A stretch of 64,000 bases of DNA from NCBI GenBank assembly GCA_024233135.1, contig JACKPZ010000002.1, positions 62,001-126,000 of the forward strand. Reading direction: 5' to 3'. The DNA is from Akkermansiaceae bacterium. Its GTDB lineage: Bacteria > Verrucomicrobiota > Verrucomicrobiia > Verrucomicrobiales > Akkermansiaceae. The notes below the pieces were generated by a model. The model did no database searches. It had not been told where the DNA came from and saw nothing but the letters and a program-made list of their open reading frames with translations. Both the position numbers and the translations under genes were made by a program. Shown here one piece after another: positions 46,669-61,521 of the stretch (the first letter of the stretch is position 1; each line of letters opens with the position of its first letter).

Positions 46669-49572
46669 TCAGGGTTCCACGAAGCCGGGATCGAAATGAA
46701 TCCGGAAGAACTCCGCCGGCGGTGTGTAGGGCACCCAGAGGTCCCACAACATCGCATCGGACGGGGCGTCCGGATGTGCCGACATGGTGCTCGATGCGCC
46801 CGAGGGAGCCCACCCGGACGGGTCGAGCGACGGGTTGCTTTCCAACATCCACGAAAGTGGGTTGATGTCGACGCCCACCCGCATGAGGATATGGAAGTTG
46901 CCACCGCTCAAACCGGACGTCAGTTGTCCGGCCGGAGTCGCCGCGGTCGGATCGGTGTTCATGAAGAACTCCCATTCGTTGTCGTAGAGGTCCTTGTCCG
47001 GATTCGCCTTGAGGCCCCATACCGTCGCCTCTTTCGCAGGATTCCCCACATCAGCGGGAAACCGCTCGTGCTGCCACAATTCGGCGCGGGTTGCGAAGAC
47101 GGTCAGGTTGAACGACTGCAGGTCGGTGAGCGGCCCGCCCCAGCCCGTGTTGCCGAGATCGTCCGCCGTGCAGTTGACGAGTTTTGATCCGAAGACTCCC
47201 GGATGGCTCTGATAGAGCACGGCATTGCCGAGGGCGAGCGTGGTGTTGATCGCCGACATCGGCGCGGTGAGGGTGACGGCAGGTGTCCCGTTGTTCATCA
47301 CCTGCGGAGCGCTCACGCCGCCCGTCACCGATGTATCAACCGTGAGGTTTCCACCGGCCGTCGCCAGGATCAAGCGCACCGGCAGCGAGCCCGCATCCAG
47401 ATCGGAAACCGAGATTCCGCCGAAGGCAACCGGCACGCGGGTCGCGGTCTGATACGCAGCCGACGGCACCACCAGCGACGGCGGTGTGTTGCTGGGTTGC
47501 AGATAGCCGGTCTCCACCACGCTCCAATCCCCGGGCCGGGCGAACCGGTTGTTGAACGGCTCGATCCAGTAGTGGATCGTCTGGTCCCGGATCGCGAATC
47601 CGAGCGGTTGCTCGAAGTCCGCGTGGGAAAGCGTCGTGACAAGCGCTGGAGTGATCGGCACCGCCGTTCCTGGATCCGACAGGGTGCTGGCGTAGACGTT
47701 GTAGCCATCCGCTCCGACACCCGCGTTCCATGTGACGTTCACCCGGTCCGACAAGGTGCCGTCGGTCGCGGTGACGCTCGTCGGAGGCGCGGGACCCCGC
47801 AGCGAGATCATGCTTTGCAGCGCATCCACGAGACCGTGTCCGAACACATTGTCCGGACCCGGCACGCCGAGATCGGTCGCCCCGGAGAACAGCGCGGTAT
47901 CGACCATGGTCCGCGGCTGGTTCGGATCACTGCTCCAGATCAGCGCGGCGACCCCCGCCACGTGCGGAGCGGCGGCGCTGGTGCCGAAGAAATAGTACGG
48001 CGGCGGAGTGGTTCCGACATAGGGAGGCAGGTGGCTGCCACCGGCTCCGGAGAAACTGACGCCGTCCGGTGCCGTGAGATCGGGCTTCGGCGCGACACCC
48101 CCGAACAGTTGGGTCCACGGTCCCTGCGAAGCGAAAAACTCGATGATCGCGGGTGTCGTGTAGTCCACCGCCGTGACCGCGCGGACCATCGGATCTCCGG
48201 GGTGCCCGAAGATCGCGTCCACCGGGCTGGTGTTGGTGATGTAGTGGGTCGATCCGTTTTTCGGGTCCATGAACATCTCGAGGATCGCGCCGGTATCGTT
48301 GATCGCCATGACCTCGATGTGGAAATCGGCGGACGATCCGGAGTTGGTATACTGGAGTTTTCGATACGGGGTGCCGGAGCCGGTGCCCCACGCCACCACG
48401 GAGCCGGTGGTGTTGTTGATCATCTGGAGTTGGTAGTTTCCCGTGGCCGGCAGCCCCTGTGGCTCGTTCCACTGCAGATAGACATCGACCGAGGAACCGG
48501 TCGGCATGTTCACCCACAGCGGAAAGTCGTGCAGCCCCGTCGGTGCGGCCGCGTCGATGTATCCCATCTGCTGATGGGTTTCCGCATCGTTTCCGGCGGC
48601 CGAGAAGAACATCAGGTTCGGATACATTCCCATCAGGTTGGCGAAGGACGGCCCGAGGAAACCGGACTCGAAATACGGTTCCTGGTACCAGCCGACATCG
48701 TCCGCGATGATGTTGCACCCTGCCGTGGCGAGCGCGGTGGCTGCCGTCAGATGCGCGTTGGGAGTTCCCCCGCTGGGGGCGAACCAGAGGTCGGCTCCGG
48801 GAGCGATTTCGTGCACGATTTCCAACATCGCGGTTCCCTCGTCCCCGCTGCCCATTCCGAGCGGCATGTTCACGACGGCGGGCAGGTCGCCCGACGCCTG
48901 GGCGGTCGCAAGATTCGTCACACCGTCGGAAATGATTCCGACCCGGATATTCTGACCGGGCAGCGGGACGCTGCCATCCACACCATAGGCGCTTCTCGCC
49001 GTCGGACCATTGATCAGTGCATCCCCCTCGCCTCCGGCGGTCCGATGGCGGGGCGGATCCACCGAATCAATCGCGATGACCTCCGGAATCGCCGCCACCG
49101 TGGCCAGACGGTCCTGCTCCAGAAGCCCGAACAAGACATTCCAATCCGCCTGCTCGTCCCAACGGAAAAACTGCGGACCGGCGACTGTCCCGGGGGTATC
49201 CGGCGGCACCAACGCGGTGAAGCGAACCATCACCCGCAGGAGATCGGAGTTCACCGGTCCGTATGGCGTTCCATCGTCAACATCCGCCTCGGGGACGAGC
49301 TGATCCAAGCGCGTCATTTCTGCCTTCACGTCGGCGACAGACTGCCCGGGGAGCAAGGCGGAGGCGTTCACCAGCGACAGCAGGACATGGTCGAGTTTCT
49401 CTTCGTTCGGTTGAAGGACCGGCTGCTCGGGAACGTCGCCCGGTTCCGGATAGACGGCCACCGGTGGTTCGGTGAGCCCATGAAGCGCGGGCGCTCCGCC
49501 GTGCGTGCCGGTCACGGCGAGCGTCCACACGGCGAGGAGATATCCCGGCACGAGGAACGGATGGTTTTTCAT
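46669..49572 (-). CDS. Secreted subtilase-like (S8) protein with fibronectin-type domain and C-terminal W...DPDxD...FxR module
   Basis: The 967-residue protein has a signal peptide (about 1-25) and an N-terminal prodomain-like region (about 50-175). A subtilase-like domain (about 205-590) shows Asp216 (V-G-I-I-S-D-G-V), the oxyanion Asn328 (S-A-A-G-N) and Ser532 (G-T-S-A-A-A-P-H-V-A-G). The expected catalytic His of H-G-T is replaced by Glu245 in D-E-G-T-A-M-L. Next come a fibronectin-like domain (about 595-690), a cadherin-like stretch (about 695-830), and a C-terminal module shared with two other secreted proteins here. It ends in F-F-R-I-H-F and is not PEP-CTERM tagged. It has a long, hairpin-rich leader. 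Confidence 0.8.
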   Translation of the reverse strand: MKNHPFLVPGYLLAVWTLAVTGTHGGAPALHGLTEPPVAVYPEPGDVPEQPVLQPNEEKLDHVLLSLVNASALLPGQSVADVKAEMTRLDQLVPEADVDDGTPYGPVNSDLLRVMVRFTALVPPDTPGTVAGPQFFRWDEQADWNVLFGLLEQDRLATVAAIPEVIAIDSVDPPRHRTAGGEGDALINGPTARSAYGVDGSVPLPGQNIRVGIISDGVTNLATAQASGDLPAVVNMPLGMGSGDEGTAMLEIVHEIAPGADLWFAPSGGTPNAHLTAATALATAGCNIIADDVGWYQEPYFESGFLGPSFANLMGMYPNLMFFSAAGNDAETHQQMGYIDAAAPTGLHDFPLWVNMPTGSSVDVYLQWNEPQGLPATGNYQLQMINNTTGSVVAWGTGSGTPYRKLQYTNSGSSADFHIEVMAINDTGAILEMFMDPKNGSTHYITNTSPVDAIFGHPGDPMVRAVTAVDYTTPAIIEFFASQGPWTQLFGGVAPKPDLTAPDGVSFSGAGGSHLPPYVGTTPPPYYFFGTSAAAPHVAGVAALIWSSDPNQPRTMVDTALFSGATDLGVPGPDNVFGHGLVDALQSMISLRGPAPPTSVTATDGTLSDRVNVTWNAGVGADGYNVYASTLSDPGTAVPITPALVTTLSHADFEQPLGFAIRDQTIHYWIEPFNNRFARPGDWSVVETGYLQPSNTPPSLVVPSAAYQTATRVPVAFGGISVSDLDAGSLPVRLILATAGGNLTVDTSVTGGVSAPQVMNNGTPAVTLTAPMSAINTTLALGNAVLYQSHPGVFGSKLVNCTADDLGNTGWGGPLTDLQSFNLTVFATRAELWQHERFPADVGNPAKEATVWGLKANPDKDLYDNEWEFFMNTDPTAATPAGQLTSGLSGGNFHILMRVGVDINPLSWMLESNPSLDPSGWAPSGASSTMSAHPDAPSDAMLWDLWVPYTPPAEFFRIHFDPGFVEP

Positions 49573-50006
49573 GGTGTTCGTGCCGGGCTCACACCCGGCG
49601 GTTCAGCGGAGGCCGATGACCCGGGCCTCCACTGGAACCACCGAACACACGCAAACACGTCCGCCCCGATCAACGACGGGGCAAACCACGGGTGTCCGGC
49701 TAAAAGAATTTCCTTCGGGAGCCGAACCCGGGTTCCAAACGCAACAAGAAACTCCGCATTTCTTGCTCATGGCACACCGTTGGGCCGTTCCTACCACATG
49801 TCAAGCTCCCGCAGCCAGGACGGATGGGAACGATTTTGACAATTCCCCCGCCATTCCTACCCTCCGCGCGACTCCGAGGGCGACACTGGCACGCGCACCG
49901 CTTTCCGTCTCTCCCCCGGCTCCGACATGAACACGCCCGATGTCTGCCGGCTTTCACCCGGCGGCATCTGATTTCGCCCTGAATTCCCATCGACCGATTC
50001 AAGCAC
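49573..50006. promoter_or_regulatory. 434-base divergent intergenic region with hairpins, promoter and leader
   Basis: This gap separates the subtilase (minus) and acnB (plus). Next to the subtilase start lie two inverted repeats: GCCGGG/CCCGGC (49582-49599) and GGAGGCC/GGCCTCC (49608-49630). A CAAGAAA-N7-TTTCTTG repeat is at 49745-49765. A TTGACA/TACCCT promoter (49836-49863) and a short leader with a hairpin and a 14-codon frame serve acnB. I see no other gene here. Confidence 0.5.
49836..49863 (+). promoter_or_regulatory. acnB promoter
   Basis: TTGACA (49836-49841) and TACCCT (49858-49863) are 16 bases apart. A transcript starting about 49870 would have a leader of roughly 135 bases, unusually long for this window. 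Confidence 0.5.
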
Positions 50007-52781
<2,775 letters not shown>

Positions 52782-52804
52782 CGGATCGGATCGCGAATCT
52801 CCAC

Positions 52805-52844
52805 CGGCTCTTGGATCCTCGAGGTCCAAGAGCCGTTCTGTTTC
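52805..52844 (+). terminator. Terminator between acnB and acnA
   Basis: CGGCTCTTGGA (52805-52815) and TCCAAGAGCCG (52825-52835) form a perfect 11-bp stem around TCCTCGAGG, followed by TTCTGTTT. It separates the two aconitase genes. Confidence 0.85.
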
Positions 52845-52896
52845 CATCGGGTTGGTTCTGGAAGTTTCGAATTGGCTGTTGTAGGGATGTTCTCGT

Positions 52897-55698
<2,802 letters not shown>

Positions 55699-55737
55699 TC
55701 GTTTCAGCGGTTCCCGACCGCCACGCCATTCGTCCGG

Positions 55738-56595
55738 ATGAATCCTTCCGCCAAGCCATCACGATCCCGTTCGCGATGGCTTGGCGCGTTTCTGGTCCTT
55801 CTCTTCGCCGCGATCGCACCGCTCGCACTCGTGACAAGCTGCCAGTCGGACATGATCTATTTCCCCCGCTCCTACCCGGCCGGAACCACGGAGAGATGGT
55901 CCTCGGAAACCAAGGGCCGATTGCTCGACTACCACACTTCGCAGGGAAGGCAGCGCGCGTTCCTGCAAGGCAGCCTGAACGATCCGCACCACTTGTGGAT
56001 CGTCTGCGGCGGCAACGGAACCGTCGCGCTCGACTGGTCGGACTGGTTGCGGGAACACGCGCCGCGCGAGGATGCCTATCTGCTCTTCGACATGCCGGGA
56101 TATGGCGATTGCGGAGGAAAACCGAACCCGTCGCGGATCCGCGAGTCGTTACAAGCCGTCGTGCCGAAGGCCATGGCCGAGGTCTCCCTGGCGAACCAAC
56201 CGGAGCGCCTGCGTTTCTTCGGCCACAGTCTCGGCGCCGCGGTCGTGATGATGGCGGCCGGCGAGTTCGGCATCCAGCGCGGCGTGATTCTGTCGCCGTT
56301 CACCAGCACCATGGACATGGCACGCGAGATCACCGGCCTGCCCGTCGGGTTTCTCGTCTGGCACCGTTTTGACAACATGGCGCGCCTCGATGATCTCGAA
56401 CGCCGCGGACCGGGCATGGTGGTCATTGTCCACGGCGCCGACGACGAGGTGATCCCCGCGGCGATGGGCCGGGAACTTGCCGACGCGCACCCGGACACAT
56501 GCCAATTCATCGAAGTCCCCGGCGCTCGTCACAACACAATTCCGGAGAGCGATCCGGAGGTCATTGTGAAAGCGCTCGAAGCCGCGGGCCGTTGA
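55738..56595 (+). CDS. Alpha/beta hydrolase, probable lipoprotein
   Basis: The 285-residue protein has an N-terminal hydrophobic segment ending in L-V-T-S-C (lipobox-like, near residue 35). The alpha/beta-hydrolase fold shows the nucleophile elbow G-H-S-L-G-A (Ser near 163), an acid in H-G-A-D-D-E and the His in G-A-R-H-N. It resembles the BEM46/ABHD family of peptidase- or lipase-like serine hydrolases. The substrate is unknown. Another hydrolase of the same fold follows 12 bases later. Confidence 0.8.
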   Translation: MNPSAKPSRSRSRWLGAFLVLLFAAIAPLALVTSCQSDMIYFPRSYPAGTTERWSSETKGRLLDYHTSQGRQRAFLQGSLNDPHHLWIVCGGNGTVALDWSDWLREHAPREDAYLLFDMPGYGDCGGKPNPSRIRESLQAVVPKAMAEVSLANQPERLRFFGHSLGAAVVMMAAGEFGIQRGVILSPFTSTMDMAREITGLPVGFLVWHRFDNMARLDDLERRGPGMVVIVHGADDEVIPAAMGRELADAHPDTCQFIEVPGARHNTIPESDPEVIVKALEAAGR

Positions 56596-56607
56596 TCTAG
56601 CCGACTC

Positions 56608-57606
56608 ATGAGATTCCTCCGCCGCCATTGGGGCAAATTCCTCTCGGCCCTCGTCGGGGTCGCGGTCGCCCTGCCAATCGCGCTTTCCTTCTGGGCCGCG
56701 GGAGAAATCGCAAGCCCGCCGCGGAGAACCCTGCAGGACTATCACAACGAGTATCTCGCCGCGCCGGAGGACCATGGAATGGCGATCCTCAGCGCCACCG
56801 CGCCGGATGGCACACCGTATCTCACCTGCCTGCCGGGTCCGTTCGGCCGCCTTGGAAAGCGAGGGAACCGCATCCGGGACGAGTTATCGGCCCTCGGGTA
56901 CAAACTTCCACCGACAGGCACAACACATGGCACGCTGGTCCTTTGCCATGGACGCAAGGGCCGCAAGGAAGACTACTTTTCCATCGCCGAGCGATTCTGT
57001 GCCATCGGCTTCCGTTGTGTGATTCCGGATTTCCCGGCTCACGGCGACCATCCCGGAAAGATCGCGACGTACGGTGTCCGCGAGGGAGCGATTCCTGCCA
57101 TGGTGTTGCGCGCGTCGGCACAAGCGAACCGGTTTTCTCCCGAACCCGCGGGGCTGATGGGCATGTCGATGGGTGGATCGATCGCCATGCACGCGACCGC
57201 GGAACCGCATGCGCCATGGCAGGCGCTCGTGGTGGTTTCGAGTTTCGATGAATTCCGCTCCGCGCTCGATGCGGAGACCACCGCACATGCCGGTGTCTTT
57301 TTCGGTTCGTTCTGCGCGGACGCCACAGAGCGTATCTATCAACAGCGCAGCGGCGTTTCCTTCGACGACATCCGCCCGGTCTCCCACGCCGCGAACCTTC
57401 GCATCCCCGCGCTGATCATTCATGGGGACAACGACGGTTCGGTCCCAACCGCCGCGGGCCGGCGGCTCTTCGACGCGATCCCTCCGACCACTCCGAAAAA
57501 GTGGCTGAGCGTTCCAGGCGCGAACCACCAGAACGTGCTCGTCACGGATTTCCCGGTCTATGCGGAGATCGCAGGATGGATGCTGCGCCACGTCACGGCT
57601 CCGTGA
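56608..57606 (+). CDS. Alpha/beta hydrolase, membrane-anchored
   Basis: The 332-residue protein has an N-terminal hydrophobic segment (about 12-35) acting as signal or anchor and an alpha/beta-hydrolase domain. The oxyanion loop is C-H-G-R-K-G-R-K-E, the nucleophile is in G-M-S-M-G-G-S, the acid is in H-G-D-N-D-G-S, and the His is in G-A-N-H-Q-N. A CTAG sequence lies 7 bases before its start. It overlaps the 3' end of the polysaccharide lyase gene on the other strand by 14 bases. The substrate is unknown. Confidence 0.8.
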   Translation: MRFLRRHWGKFLSALVGVAVALPIALSFWAAGEIASPPRRTLQDYHNEYLAAPEDHGMAILSATAPDGTPYLTCLPGPFGRLGKRGNRIRDELSALGYKLPPTGTTHGTLVLCHGRKGRKEDYFSIAERFCAIGFRCVIPDFPAHGDHPGKIATYGVREGAIPAMVLRASAQANRFSPEPAGLMGMSMGGSIAMHATAEPHAPWQALVVVSSFDEFRSALDAETTAHAGVFFGSFCADATERIYQQRSGVSFDDIRPVSHAANLRIPALIIHGDNDGSVPTAAGRRLFDAIPPTTPKKWLSVPGANHQNVLVTDFPVYAEIAGWMLRHVTAP

Positions 57607-60600
57607 CAGCGAGGCGGACGAAACGCGGGCCGCCCTGAGGGATCGAAACGCTCACAAGGTCCATCGTCGGATCGGTCGGGGCGGTAGTGGTGTTGATCAA
57701 GACGCCATCGACTCCGTGTTCGGCGCGCGTCCAGGTTTGCAGGTCGTCCGAGATCGAGGCGAACACATCGAGGTCCGCGGAGGCATGACTTCGGCGGTAG
57801 CTGAGAACGAGGTTTCCGTTTTCCATCCGGACGTCCGGCGCAGATGCCGAAGTCGGATCGTCCGGCCTCGACCCGAGCACGAATTCGATCAGGTTGCACA
57901 AGCCGTCCTCGTCCGGGTCCTCGAAATCCCCGGCGGTCCCGGGATCGGGATTTTCGCCGAAGATTCCGATGCGCCAGATTTCGACCTCGGAACGTGGCAC
58001 CATGATTTCGAGCACCGGGCGCAGCGTTTCGTCGGAATTCTCGCGCGAGGCGTATTGCGTAAGTCCGTCGTTGGTGCGGGTGAGCGGCTGGATCGCGAAC
58101 TCAACCGGCCCGGAGGCGGCCGCCGAAAGCTGGGAAGTGACATCGACCGACACGCGGGCTCCCACCTTGGGAAGCCACAGACCCGCGGGTGGGCCGTCCG
58201 GCGTCGGCCGGTTGTTCCAGGTGAGGTCCATCTCGCTCCACGACCCGGAGGGCACCGGATGCAGCGCATGAATGCCGGGCGTCTGGGTCGTGATCACGGA
58301 CATTTTCAATGAGGCGGAGACCGGCGGCACCGTCGTTTCGGGCATCTCGAAACGCAGGAACGGCAGCCGCGTGTAGTTCGGCGTGGCGAGCAGTTTGGCG
58401 GTGAGGGTATCACCGGTTCCATACGAGGTGTTCGGACCGCCATCGTAGGCGAACGCATCGGCGGAAGCCCCGATCTCCAGTTTTTGATAGGCATGCGGTC
58501 GCTGATAGAACACGGCGCGGAGCGTGCGTCCGGAGCTCCCGGCGAGATCCACCTTGATGACCACGGATGGAGAAAGGGACTGCACGGAGATTCCGGTGTC
58601 GGCATGGAGCAAACCGGCGGCGGCCTGCGGCAGGGTGAGAGTCAATTCGCCGGTGTTCGCCTGGGTCGGATCGGAGACGGACACATCGATGTGTCCGCCG
58701 ATTTGACGAAACACGACGCAACATGCGGCCTCCGCATGGATGCCGGCCGCTTCCCCGGTGGTCCAGAAGGTCGCCGCGGTGATGCCCGCCGCGGGATCGC
58801 TCGCCGCTTGGGCGACCGGGTCGTTGCGTTCAACGACCACGTCGCCCAGCGGGTTGCCTTCCATCGCGGCCGCATCCGCGACCGGCCCGACGATGTAGGC
58901 ATACGTCCCTCCGGTGACGGCGTTTCCGTGGTCGATCGCGAGGCTGAAGACATCCTTGTCCACCAGGGCCGGCGATTGGGACGAATTGATGGACTGCCAT
59001 GTTCCCGTGCGGTTTCCGGCCTCCAAGGTCACGTTCGCGCCCGTGGGAAACACGTAGCCGATGCCGTCATGATGCGCCCAGCGCAAGTTCCCGGGCGGCG
59101 AACCGTCGAAGACATGCGATTCCCCTTCCGCGGCGGAAACGGTGACGTCACCCACCAACAGGCATTGGTTCACGGTGGTGAACACGGGCGAGGTCGCGGC
59201 GGGGGCTTCGATTCCGGAACCGAGGGCGACCATCCGGTCTCCCAGAAAAAACCAAGATTTCAGCGCCGTGACCCCGAGCCGGCTGTAGCGGAACGAGGTG
59301 ACGCCAGAAGTCCCGTTTCCCGCGCCGCCCGCATGGGTGCTGGTGCCGGCCACGCCCCAGTCGGACGCGGGTTTCAGCGGGTAGCTCCCCTGCTCCGCCG
59401 TGGTGCCGGGCAGCATGCGCCAGTTCCAAACCGGCATGATGTCATCGTATTCGTTCCCGTGCGCCTGGATGAGCGTGACGCCATCGCCAAGGTGCAGGTT
59501 CTTGAGTCCCTCGCCATTGCCGGTTTCAGGCTGCAGAGTGCGGGTGGACGAGGTCTTGAGGAAGACGGAGAATCCCGGCCGATGATGGACCGATGAATCG
59601 GACCTCCAGAAATGGCGGAAACCGTCCAGCGCGGTGGCCGGCGACGCGCTGCCCGCCGCCACATCCGCGGAAAGGCGTTGCTCGAACGCGGCGATTTCCG
59701 CACCACGGTATCCACCGGCGACAGCCTGCGCCTGCGCAAGCGCGCCGAGGAAGCCGGCGGCGGTCTGCGACTGCCCCTCGCGGGTGAGCCCCCGCCCGGC
59801 GGCGGTGAAGTCCGTCGTGTTGCCGCGGATGAACCATTGCACGCCGTCGAGCAGGAAATCGGTGAGGACCCGCCGCTGGAGGTCGTCGAATTCGAAGGTG
59901 GTGCCCGAGGCCCAACCGACATATTTCATGATCCCTGATAGATAGACCTGCCCGTAACCCTGCACGTAGAGCTGCGCGCCGTGCTGTTGGAACGACTGGT
60001 CCGGCTGGATGCCCTCGGCGGTGGTGACGAGGATCGTGTCCCCCATCGCGAGGAATGACTCGGAAACGAGCGACGTGGTGTTGTCGAGGAGTCCCCGCAT
60101 GAGGCTGGCGTAGGCTCGATCGACGCGGTTGGCTCCGGTGTTGGTTCCGCTGTTGGTCGAGCGCGGAACGTACGAGCGGGCGACGATCGCGAGACCGGCG
60201 CTCTTGCGCGCGGAGGATAGCTCCGGCTCCAGCAGGATCATCGTTTCCCCGAGTTTCTGCGGGGTGTTGATCTGGTTGTGATACCAGTTGGTCGACGTCG
60301 GATCCTCGGCGATCCACGCGTCGTAGGACTTGAGCACATCGGCGAGCAGGCCGGCGTCTCCTTCGAGCGGGCTGCCGGGTTTCGCGTGGGCTCGCGCCAG
60401 ATCGCGCATGCGGGTCAGGTGCGTGGTGGGCGGCCAGTTGGTGATGACGGTGCTGGAATAGTCGACATCCGGCCATCGTCCGTCGGCTTGCAGACTGGCG
60501 CGCAGCGATTCGATCGATGAAGCCGAAACGGAGGGTGCGGCCAGCGTGTCGAAGATCCGTGATTTCACCGTGGCCATGTCAGCCGAAACGGCCGGGGCCA

Positions 60601-60655
60601 CGAGGACCCAGGCCGCTGCGAGAGCAAGGATTGGAGAAGGAAACCGTCGCGTCAT
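57593..60655 (-). CDS. Secreted polysaccharide lyase family 8 (chondroitin/hyaluronate/xanthan lyase-like) with DNRLRE-type and C-terminal modules
   Basis: The 1020-residue enzyme has a signal peptide (about 1-25), an alpha-toroid domain and beta-sandwiches. Family catalytic residues are seen: Asn176 (A-N-R-V-D-R), His225 (S-F-Q-Q-H-G-A-Q-L-Y), Tyr234 (G-Y-G), Arg288 (R-G-L) and Glu382 (N-G-E-G). The spacing fits chondroitin AC lyases, which cut uronic-acid polysaccharides by beta-elimination. Residues about 725-870 resemble a DNRLRE-type stalk (L-K-M-S-V and W-N-N-R-P-T-P). The last 130 residues carry the W...DPDEDG...FVRL module shared with two other proteins. Its ATG overlaps the stop of the PEP-CTERM gene (ATGA). 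Exact substrate is unknown. Confidence 0.88.
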   Translation of the reverse strand: MTRRFPSPILALAAAWVLVAPAVSADMATVKSRIFDTLAAPSVSASSIESLRASLQADGRWPDVDYSSTVITNWPPTTHLTRMRDLARAHAKPGSPLEGDAGLLADVLKSYDAWIAEDPTSTNWYHNQINTPQKLGETMILLEPELSSARKSAGLAIVARSYVPRSTNSGTNTGANRVDRAYASLMRGLLDNTTSLVSESFLAMGDTILVTTAEGIQPDQSFQQHGAQLYVQGYGQVYLSGIMKYVGWASGTTFEFDDLQRRVLTDFLLDGVQWFIRGNTTDFTAAGRGLTREGQSQTAAGFLGALAQAQAVAGGYRGAEIAAFEQRLSADVAAGSASPATALDGFRHFWRSDSSVHHRPGFSVFLKTSSTRTLQPETGNGEGLKNLHLGDGVTLIQAHGNEYDDIMPVWNWRMLPGTTAEQGSYPLKPASDWGVAGTSTHAGGAGNGTSGVTSFRYSRLGVTALKSWFFLGDRMVALGSGIEAPAATSPVFTTVNQCLLVGDVTVSAAEGESHVFDGSPPGNLRWAHHDGIGYVFPTGANVTLEAGNRTGTWQSINSSQSPALVDKDVFSLAIDHGNAVTGGTYAYIVGPVADAAAMEGNPLGDVVVERNDPVAQAASDPAAGITAATFWTTGEAAGIHAEAACCVVFRQIGGHIDVSVSDPTQANTGELTLTLPQAAAGLLHADTGISVQSLSPSVVIKVDLAGSSGRTLRAVFYQRPHAYQKLEIGASADAFAYDGGPNTSYGTGDTLTAKLLATPNYTRLPFLRFEMPETTVPPVSASLKMSVITTQTPGIHALHPVPSGSWSEMDLTWNNRPTPDGPPAGLWLPKVGARVSVDVTSQLSAAASGPVEFAIQPLTRTNDGLTQYASRENSDETLRPVLEIMVPRSEVEIWRIGIFGENPDPGTAGDFEDPDEDGLCNLIEFVLGSRPDDPTSASAPDVRMENGNLVLSYRRSHASADLDVFASISDDLQTWTRAEHGVDGVLINTTTAPTDPTMDLVSVSIPQGGPRFVRLAVTEP

Positions 60656-61437
60656 TTCCGTCGTCGGAACAGGAAGAGGAAACCCAGCGAGCCGAGCATC
60701 GCCGCCGCGGGCTCGGGCACCACGGTGAGTGTGTTGGAACGGGTGAAGTTGTCCACGTAGATGACATTGGTTTCCGTGGAAAAGCCTCGGAAGAAGAAGT
60801 TGGCGGGCGTGACCGCGGCGCTGTGGCTGAAGACCCCGCTGGCGACGAGCGAACTGGTGACGGTGTCGAAGAAGTAGAGGGCGGCCTGGTTGTTTCCGAG
60901 GGAGAGGCTGCCGCCGCCGGGAAGATCCACGTTCTGACCCGTTCCGGAACGGTTCAACAACATCTGGGCAAGGTAGTGGCGGTCCTGTTGGAGGCTGGCG
61001 ATGCTTCCGCTCGCGAGCGCGGTGTTCGAACCGACGGTCAGGGCGCCGTTGTTCACGTTCCATCCGATGTAGCCGTCGGTCCCGTTCAGGTCGGCGTTTC
61101 CGAAGCCGAAACGCGTCACGCCGGATGTTCCGGACGGTTCGTAGAAGTCGAAGGAGATCGTGGTGAGGGACGTGAGACCAGACGCGCGAACGCGCACGTT
61201 GGCTCCGCCGACGGCGAGGTATTGGTTGTCCGCCCCGAACGGAGTGGCCGTGTTCTCATCCTGGATCGCACGGGTCCCCTGGTTGTTGACGTCATAGACC
61301 GGACGGCTCGTGGTGGTCGGCAGCGTTCCGACGGCATAGGCCGGACTGTCGGTCGTTTCGAAGCCGGTTTGCACGACGACCGCCGCATGTGCGGAGGTCC
61401 CAGCGGCCAGGATCAGGGCGGAGAGTTTTGTTTTCAT
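60652..61437 (-). CDS. PEP-CTERM surface protein with N-terminal beta-rich module
   Basis: The 261-residue protein has a signal peptide (about 1-18, S-A-H-A), one domain (about 19-230) and a PEP-CTERM tail (V-P-E-P-A-A-A-M, hydrophobic run, F-R-R-R-K). The domain contains T-G-F-E-T-T-D-S-P-A-Y, a central I-S-F-D-F-Y-E-P-S-G, I-G-W-N-V-N-N-G and D-R-H-Y-L-A-Q-M-L-L-N-R-S-G, which look like a LamG-like jelly roll. The same domain heads the adjacent 807-residue protein. Its stop overlaps the lyase start, so the two are coupled. The function is unknown; glycan binding is a reasonable guess. Confidence 0.75.
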   Translation of the reverse strand: MKTKLSALILAAGTSAHAAVVVQTGFETTDSPAYAVGTLPTTTSRPVYDVNNQGTRAIQDENTATPFGADNQYLAVGGANVRVRASGLTSLTTISFDFYEPSGTSGVTRFGFGNADLNGTDGYIGWNVNNGALTVGSNTALASGSIASLQQDRHYLAQMLLNRSGTGQNVDLPGGGSLSLGNNQAALYFFDTVTSSLVASGVFSHSAAVTPANFFFRGFSTETNVIYVDNFTRSNTLTVVPEPAAAMLGSLGFLFLFRRRK

Positions 61438-61521
61438 GTGGCGATGATGGGAGGGAACCCGGCTCGGAAATCACGCGGCCTCATGACAAGCGCGGGATTC
61501 CGAACCGGAGTTCCGGAGGGG

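Noticed and set aside
46669..49572. Assignment to the S53 sedolisins
   Set aside because: Despite the Glu, the G-T-S-A-A-A-P-H-V-A-G serine motif and the order Asp-(Glu)-Asn-Ser are of the S8 type; the S53 serine motif (G-T-S-x-x-x-P) in its usual context is not seen.
47203..49839. 878-codon plus-strand frame opposite the subtilase-like gene
   Set aside because: Low-complexity R/H/G-rich sequence typical of a reverse-strand shadow; the subtilase on the other strand has clear motifs.
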